Shown here: piece after piece, positions 6,496 to 9,916 of the stretch
How the letters are laid out: each line of letters opens with the position of its first letter
How positions within the stretch are numbered: the stretch's first letter is position 1
NCBI GenBank assembly: GCA_029052615.1
Contig: JAIDIR010000313.1
Location: forward strand, 1 to 9,916
Reading direction: 5' to 3'
Length of the DNA stretch: 9,916 nt
From: Clostridia bacterium
GTDB taxonomy: Bacteria; Bacillota; Clostridia; Christensenellales; Borkfalkiaceae
Program-made: the position numbers and the translations under genes
Notes under the pieces: model-generated
Databases searched by the model: none
What the model saw: only the letters and a program-made list of their open reading frames with translations
Told to the model about the DNA's origin: nothing

Positions 6496-6500
6496 AAATT

Positions 6501-8648
6501 ATGTCGAAAGGCGGTTCAAAACTTTTAACTGCTGTAATAGCTTTTCTGCTGGGATTTCTGTTCGCTATCCTCATAGAGGTGGGCGCGATTTTCGGTGTGG
6601 GCTGGTTCGTTATGAACAAGGACCTCGATTCGGTTTTAAGCGCCGTGGGCATTAACAACACCGACGAAAACGGAAACAAGAAATATATCAACACCGACCC
6701 CGAAAACGGCGGCGTTAAGAACCTTAAGGAGCTGCTTTCGGGCGTGCAGGGACTGGTGTACGAAAACGGCGAGATGGTCGCGCTGGGCAAGAGCTTCGAC
6801 GATTTTTCACAGCTCATTCCCGCAACCGATATGCTTTTAGGTCTGGTGTACGGCACGGTCGACCAGTTTATCGAGATTGACAAGGAAGAATTCGAAAGCA
6901 CGCCTTTAAGCGGACTTGCGCAAGTGCTTTCAAGCAGCATAATGGGCATCCGCACCGCGGGACTTATGGAAAAGCTGGGTATCGAATCGGTAACGGGCGA
7001 GAACGCAAGCGCGCTCGTCAAAACGCTTTTGATGGGTGCCGAAACCGAGTACTCAACCGTCACCTACGGCGGCGCCGAGGCTCTGGCTGACGAGGTCGGA
7101 GGCGGTGAAGAGGGAGAGCCAGCCGAAGAGCCGGCAATCTTCAAGCTTCCCGTAATGTACGATATTTACACGTACGACGAGGAAATAGGTTATTCGCGCG
7201 AACCGTCCCTCAACGGCGTCAGCAATTATCCCGCAAATCTCAATAACGACTTCGGGTGGCTCGACCTCATTTCCGAGGACCAGAAGGACGGCGAATTTAT
7301 TAACAAGCAATTCAAGCTGTATTACGTTCCCTGCCGCGTAACTTCAACCGGCATCGAGGAAGCGCAATATATCACCGGCGAAATCGAGGTGACCGACGGC
7401 AGCGGCGAAAGCGCAAAGACGTACAGACTGCAGATTCTTGAATACGGCGACGACACCGACTTTATAGTGGTCAAGCGCGACGCCGACGGCGACTTTTCGA
7501 TAGACTACGACGCGGTATATGCTTCGCTCAACGCGAATTTTACGGACTATTCCGACCGCTTTACGGGCTATTCCTACTACCAGCCGTACGCGCGCACCTA
7601 TTACGAAATAAAGACCAGCTCGGTCACCGAAAAGCAGGAGATCCGCTCGTTATGCGGCAAGAATTACTTCCGCAACAACGCGGGCGATATGGTGCAGATT
7701 GACGCGCTCACGCTCAGCGATATAGTCGACGAGGATTACGCGCAGAACCTGACGTTCGGCGAAGTGCTGGACGTAAAGACGACCGACAACAAGCTTTTGA
7801 AATCGTTGAAGGACACCCCCATAAGCAAGCTGAACAACAAGATAAAGACGCTCACCGTCGAGGAGCTTTTCGACGACAAAGAGATTGAGGACAACTCGAT
7901 GCTCCGCCAGTTGCGCAGCACCAAAATTACGCAGCTTGCCACGGCAATGGACGAACTGCTCATTCAGATGGTCTACGCAGACGAGGTTTACCGTCTGCCC
8001 GGCGGCGACAAGATAATGGAAGTCGTGGACTTTGACCCCGCATACGACTATTACACGCTGGAAAAGTACAATAACGCAGGCAAGGACGATTTCCGCTTCG
8101 TGCCCGTAAACGAGGGCGCCGCAAACGAGGGCAAGCTTACGGCGGCGGACTACGACCCGGAGAGCAATAAGATTTATTATACCTACGGCGCTGACGCGGG
8201 CAACGAAGGCGCGGAAATGAAAATCGTATTCAACGAGTGCTTCCTCTTCTTCGAATACAGAGAGGAAGACAAGAAATACGTCATGACCGAAAAGGACGTG
8301 GAAGAGGGCGCGACGGGCACCCAGAAGGACGACGAAATGGGTAAGCTTGAAACGGCGGATTTTGCAAACAGGGGCGACAAGGTATATTATTCCTACGGCG
8401 TGCCGCAGGGAATGTGGAAACTTGTGCTTTACAAGGCAAAGACCGAAAAGGGCTACACCATAAACAACTTCAACAACATGGTAACCATCTGCGCGAACAA
8501 TGTAAACGCCGCAACCCTGTTCGAACTTAAGGAGGCGGGCATTATAAACGCGACCGACGAAAACCTTAACAAGACGTTTGCGGGCACCAAGCTTGGCGAT
8601 ATGAAGCTTTCGGAGCTGATAAACGCCGTAATTTCAATGGCAAGCTAA
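6501..8648 (+). CDS. Membrane-anchored, acidic repeat protein of unknown function
   Basis: 715 residues; I do not recognise the family. Residues 8-37 are a long hydrophobic segment after K3/K7, with no clear signal peptidase site, so it is probably a signal anchor with the remainder outside the membrane. The body is rich in D, E, Y and N. Residues 40-180 are leucine-rich and helix-like; an acidic linker GGGEEGEPAEEPA (200-212) follows; 215-380 look strand-rich and tyrosine-rich. Residues 400-490 hold helical repeats of the form LT-x-x-[DE]-[ILV] (402, 417, 450) and LL-x2-L-x2-T-x-[IL]-x2-L (432 and 467, 35 residues apart). Residues 544-563 and 614-633 are an ungapped repeat, 10 of 20 identical, and the C-terminus ends with another LGDMKLSELI element. 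Four cysteines (278, 385, 580, 664). Strong GAGGT site. It appears to be monocistronic; no terminator before the rpsF promoter. A surface scaffold or envelope-assembly role is only a guess. Confidence 0.85.
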   Translation: MSKGGSKLLTAVIAFLLGFLFAILIEVGAIFGVGWFVMNKDLDSVLSAVGINNTDENGNKKYINTDPENGGVKNLKELLSGVQGLVYENGEMVALGKSFDDFSQLIPATDMLLGLVYGTVDQFIEIDKEEFESTPLSGLAQVLSSSIMGIRTAGLMEKLGIESVTGENASALVKTLLMGAETEYSTVTYGGAEALADEVGGGEEGEPAEEPAIFKLPVMYDIYTYDEEIGYSREPSLNGVSNYPANLNNDFGWLDLISEDQKDGEFINKQFKLYYVPCRVTSTGIEEAQYITGEIEVTDGSGESAKTYRLQILEYGDDTDFIVVKRDADGDFSIDYDAVYASLNANFTDYSDRFTGYSYYQPYARTYYEIKTSSVTEKQEIRSLCGKNYFRNNAGDMVQIDALTLSDIVDEDYAQNLTFGEVLDVKTTDNKLLKSLKDTPISKLNNKIKTLTVEELFDDKEIEDNSMLRQLRSTKITQLATAMDELLIQMVYADEVYRLPGGDKIMEVVDFDPAYDYYTLEKYNNAGKDDFRFVPVNEGAANEGKLTAADYDPESNKIYYTYGADAGNEGAEMKIVFNECFLFFEYREEDKKYVMTEKDVEEGATGTQKDDEMGKLETADFANRGDKVYYSYGVPQGMWKLVLYKAKTEKGYTINNFNNMVTICANNVNAATLFELKEAGIINATDENLNKTFAGTKLGDMKLSELINAVISMAS
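7794..7949 (+). repeat. Pair of helical leucine-rich repeats within the 715-residue protein
   Basis: Residues 432-448 (LLKSLKDTPISKLNNKI) and 467-483 (MLRQLRSTKITQLATAM) align without gaps at a 35-residue offset; the shared positions are L, L, T, I, L with conserved K/R at two more. Related short elements occur at residues 134-139 (TPLSGL) and 701-706 (MKLSEL), so the unit recurs through the protein. Confidence 0.6.
8130..8399 (+). repeat. Duplicated 20-residue GKL..AD...KxYYxYG motif at 70-residue spacing
   Basis: Residues 544-563 (8130-8189) and 614-633 (8340-8399) align over 20 positions with 10 identities (G, K, L, A, D, K, Y, Y, Y, G) and Y/F, I/V, T/S, N/D substitutions. Each is followed by a strand-like segment (AEMKIVF; MWKLVLY), suggesting two copies of one small beta-rich domain. 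Confidence 0.6.
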
Positions 8649-8662
8649 GCGCGCAAAATCGT

Positions 8663-8698
8663 TTGACAAAGAAAATTTTATACTGTATTATATAAACT
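8663..8698 (+). promoter_or_regulatory. Promoter of the rpsF-ssb-rpsR operon
   Basis: Consensus -35 TTGACA (8663-8668), 17-base spacer, -10 TATTAT (8686-8691, 5 of 6). It begins 15 bases after the upstream stop codon. Start is expected near 8698, giving a leader of about 52 bases. Confidence 0.85.
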
Positions 8699-8749
8699 AC
8701 CTTGCGTATCGTAGTTGATACGCCGATTAAGTCCGGGAGGTGAAATTTT
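8698..8749 (+). promoter_or_regulatory. rpsF leader, probable bS6:bS18 autoregulatory element
   Basis: Arms GCGTATC (8704-8710) and GATACGC (8717-8723) make a 7-base-pair hairpin with loop GTAGTT. The CCGA at 8723-8726 follows directly on the 3' side, and CTT (8701-8703) can pair with AAG (8729-8731) to close a lower stem with that sequence in a bulge. A hairpin with a bulged CCG(A) is the published form of the S6:S18 binding motif in rpsF leaders, where the protein pair represses its own mRNA. Match judged by eye only. The strong Shine-Dalgarno GGGAGGTG (8735-8742) lies just downstream, in position to be occluded. Confidence 0.55.
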
Positions 8750-9031
8750 ATGAAAACTTACGAAATGCTTTACGTGTTGGACGCGGCGATTTCGGACGAA
8801 GCGAAAGAATCTTTCGTTGCTAAGTTCGAAGGCATCGTGTCGGGCAACGGCGGTAAAGTGGTCTCCACCGACAAGTGGGGCGTAAAAAAGTTGGCTTATC
8901 CCATCAACTATAAGTCCGACGGCTATTACGTTTTAATGACCTTCGAAGCCGAAAGCGCAGTGGTTAACGAGCTTGACAGAGTTGCAGGCCTTTCCACGGA
9001 AGTTTTGAGAAGAATGATTACTAAGAAGTAA
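8750..9031 (+). CDS. rpsF: Small-subunit ribosomal protein bS6
   Basis: 93 residues, normal for bS6. The sequence starts MKTYEMLYVLDAAISDE and holds the conserved WGVKKLAYPINYKSDGYYVL core (43-62) and a C-terminal EVLRRMITKK, the ferredoxin-like fold that pairs with bS18 on the 30S platform. The start at 8750 has GGGAGGTG 7 bases upstream. First gene of the operon with ssb (10 bases on) and rpsR, the order found across Firmicutes. Expression is probably set by the consensus promoter and by feedback from the bS6:bS18 pair acting on the leader. There is no acidic C-terminal tail of the enterobacterial kind. Confidence 0.97.
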   Translation: MKTYEMLYVLDAAISDEAKESFVAKFEGIVSGNGGKVVSTDKWGVKKLAYPINYKSDGYYVLMTFEAESAVVNELDRVAGLSTEVLRRMITKK

Positions 9032-9041
9032 GGTACAACAA

Positions 9042-9479
9042 ATGAACAAGGTTTTTTTAATAGGTAATCTCACGCGCGACCCCGAGCTGACGGAAACCGC
9101 AGGCGGCGTATCAATCTGCCGCTTTGCAATTGCCGTAAACAGAAGCTATTCGGGCGCCGACGGCGAGAGAAAGACTGACTTTTTCAACGTTACCGCATGG
9201 CGCGGACTTGGCGAAACGGTTTCCCGCTACGCCAAAAAGGGCAACAAGGTTGCCGTGTCCGGCACGATTGAAATGCGCAATTTCGAGGACGCGCAGGGAA
9301 ATAAGCGTACGGCAGTCGACGTAATTGCACAGGACGTGGAGTTTTTAACTCCCCGCGGCGGTAACGGCGAAGGCAGCGGATACGAATCGGATATTCCCGC
9401 AGCGCCCGCAGGCGGCAACAGAGGTTCGAAAAAGCCCACCTTGCAGTCGTTTGACGACGACAGCGACATTCCCTTCTAA
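9042..9479 (+). CDS. ssb: Single-stranded DNA-binding protein
   Basis: 145 residues. An OB fold occupies about residues 1-104: MNKVFLIGNLTRDPEL at the start, FAIAVNRSY (27-35), DFFNVTAWRGLGETVSRYAKKG (46-67) and VAVSGTIEMRNFED (70-83). A Gly-rich disordered linker follows (105-130), and the protein ends in the acidic tip DDDSDIPF, the peptide that docks replication and repair partners in bacteria. It works as a tetramer in the nucleoid, coating single-stranded DNA. It lies between rpsF and rpsR, with a modest Shine-Dalgarno AAGGT (9030-9034) that overlaps the rpsF stop, so coupling to rpsF translation is likely. Slightly shorter than many Firmicute SSBs because of the short linker. Confidence 0.97.
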   Translation: MNKVFLIGNLTRDPELTETAGGVSICRFAIAVNRSYSGADGERKTDFFNVTAWRGLGETVSRYAKKGNKVAVSGTIEMRNFEDAQGNKRTAVDVIAQDVEFLTPRGGNGEGSGYESDIPAAPAGGNRGSKKPTLQSFDDDSDIPF

Positions 9480-9506
9480 TCGGGACACTTAAATAGGAGA
9501 ATTAAA

Positions 9507-9755
9507 ATGGAAGAAAAGACAACTGTTAAAAAGAGCTATAAAAAGGCTCCCCGCAGAAAAGTCTGCGTTTTCTGCCAGGAAAAGGTTGAACTTATCGACT
9601 TTAAGGACGTAAACCGTTTAAAGAAGTTCGTAACCGAATCGGGCAAAATGCTTCCCAGAAGAATGAGCGGTAACTGCGCAAAGCACCAGAGAGAGCTTTC
9701 CACGGCTATCAAGCGTGCAAGAATTGCGGCGCTCCTTCCTTTCAAGGGTGAGTAA
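9507..9755 (+). CDS. rpsR: Small-subunit ribosomal protein bS18, zinc-ligand form
   Basis: 82 residues. The core IDFKDVNRLKKFVTESGKML (30-49) followed by PRRMSGNCAKHQRELSTAIK (50-69) and RARIAALLPF is diagnostic of bS18. C20 and C23 (KVCVFC) with C57 and H60 (NCAKH) make up the four-ligand zinc set of the 'C+' variant described for several ribosomal proteins, as opposed to the zinc-free variant that often replaces it under zinc limitation. Binds bS6 and 16S rRNA in the platform. AGGAGA (9495-9500) is 6 bases before the start. It is the last gene of the operon; a strong terminator follows 15 bases after the stop. Confidence 0.97.
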   Translation: MEEKTTVKKSYKKAPRRKVCVFCQEKVELIDFKDVNRLKKFVTESGKMLPRRMSGNCAKHQRELSTAIKRARIAALLPFKGE

Positions 9756-9770
9756 AATATGTTAATAAAC

Positions 9771-9802
9771 GCCGCGCGGCAGTTTGCCGCGCGGCTTTTT
9801 TT
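9771..9802 (+). terminator. Intrinsic terminator of the rpsF operon
   Basis: Arms GCCGCGCGGC (9771-9780) and GCCGCGCGGC (9786-9795) with an A-T pair inside and a GTT loop give an 11-base-pair stem followed by seven T (9796-9802). Each arm is itself a 10-base palindrome, so the arms are at once inverted and direct repeats. Confidence 0.95.
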
Positions 9803-9873
9803 ATTCGCAAACCACAACATATTGTGTTTTATGTAAAATTTAGCACTATTTTAAACTTTTTTGTCAAAAACTA
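9803..9873. other. AT-rich intergenic stretch
   Basis: No coding potential seen on either strand. It contains a short dyad CACAA-CATA-TTGTG (9813-9826) of unknown meaning, upstream of the promoter at the window end. Confidence 0.5.
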
Positions 9874-9909
9874 TTGAAATTCTCATTTACTTGTGATATA
9901 ATCCATACA
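9874..9909 (+). promoter_or_regulatory. Strong extended -10 promoter for a gene beyond the window
   Basis: TTGAAA (9874-9879, 5 of 6), 17-base spacer, TATAAT (9897-9902) preceded by TGA, which provides the extended -10 TGn. Transcription would start near 9909 and leave the window rightwards. Confidence 0.8.
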
Positions 9910-9916
9910 CTAAAGT

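Noticed and set aside
6461..7063. 200-codon open frame on the minus strand opposite the unknown membrane protein gene
   Set aside because: It is serine/proline-rich with no motif or ribosome site and lies fully antisense to a gene with strong start signals and a signal anchor; it reads as a codon-bias shadow.
8695..8723. Full H-type pseudoknot in the rpsF leader
   Set aside because: The connector that would have to cross the first stem is zero bases long, so both helices cannot form completely together.
1..9916. Defence system, prophage, transposon or CRISPR array
   Set aside because: No integrase, transposase, phage structural gene, spacer-repeat pattern or terminal inverted repeats were seen; gene content is housekeeping and signalling.

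Overview
The window reads as chromosomal housekeeping and signalling DNA from a low-GC-ancestry Firmicute of moderately high GC, most likely an uncultured Clostridia lineage (a Christensenellales-like relative is my guess from style, not a proven placement). The evidence is the rpsF-ssb-rpsR gene order, the consensus sigma-A type promoters, strong Shine-Dalgarno sites on most genes, a SpoIIE-type phosphatase, an HD-domain CCA-adding enzyme and the zinc-ligand form of ribosomal protein bS18. I see no mobile element, CRISPR array, tRNA or rRNA.

Layout. (1) 1-220, minus: N-terminal part of an M20 dipeptidase of the PepV type, running off the left edge. (2) 336-2876, plus: three overlapping genes, a RadC-like protein whose JAMM metal site is missing, a six-helix membrane histidine kinase of the NarL/DesK class, and its LuxR-type response regulator. 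They end at a bidirectional terminator (2891-2920). (3) 2925-4872, minus: a diacylglycerol-kinase-family lipid kinase followed, with an 8-base overlap, by a cysteine-rich PAS plus SpoIIE/PP2C phosphatase that uses the same terminator from the other side. (4) 5043-6395, plus: CCA tRNA nucleotidyltransferase. It diverges from the lipid kinase, and the two promoters appear to share a single palindromic -35 hexamer, each with a 17-base spacer and a perfect TATAAT. (5) 6501-8648, plus: a 715-residue acidic, membrane-anchored, presumably extracytoplasmic protein with internal repeats that I cannot assign to a known family. Its leader has a perfect 12-base palindrome and a hairpin abutting the ribosome binding site. 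(6) 8750-9755, plus: the bS6-SSB-bS18 operon, with a consensus promoter, a leader resembling the S6:S18 autoregulatory element, and a strong terminator. (7) 9803-9916: an AT-rich intergenic region with an extended -10 promoter firing out of the right edge.

Functionally, the first half is two small signalling modules (RadC-like/two-component, and lipid kinase/PAS-phosphatase) facing each other across one terminator. The second half is tRNA end maturation, an unknown surface protein, and a replication/translation operon. The most unusual items are the degenerate RadC, the shared -35 divergent promoter, the Cys-cluster PAS phosphatase coupled to a lipid kinase, and the unassigned 715-residue repeat protein. 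None of these is proven to be a new system from sequence reading alone.
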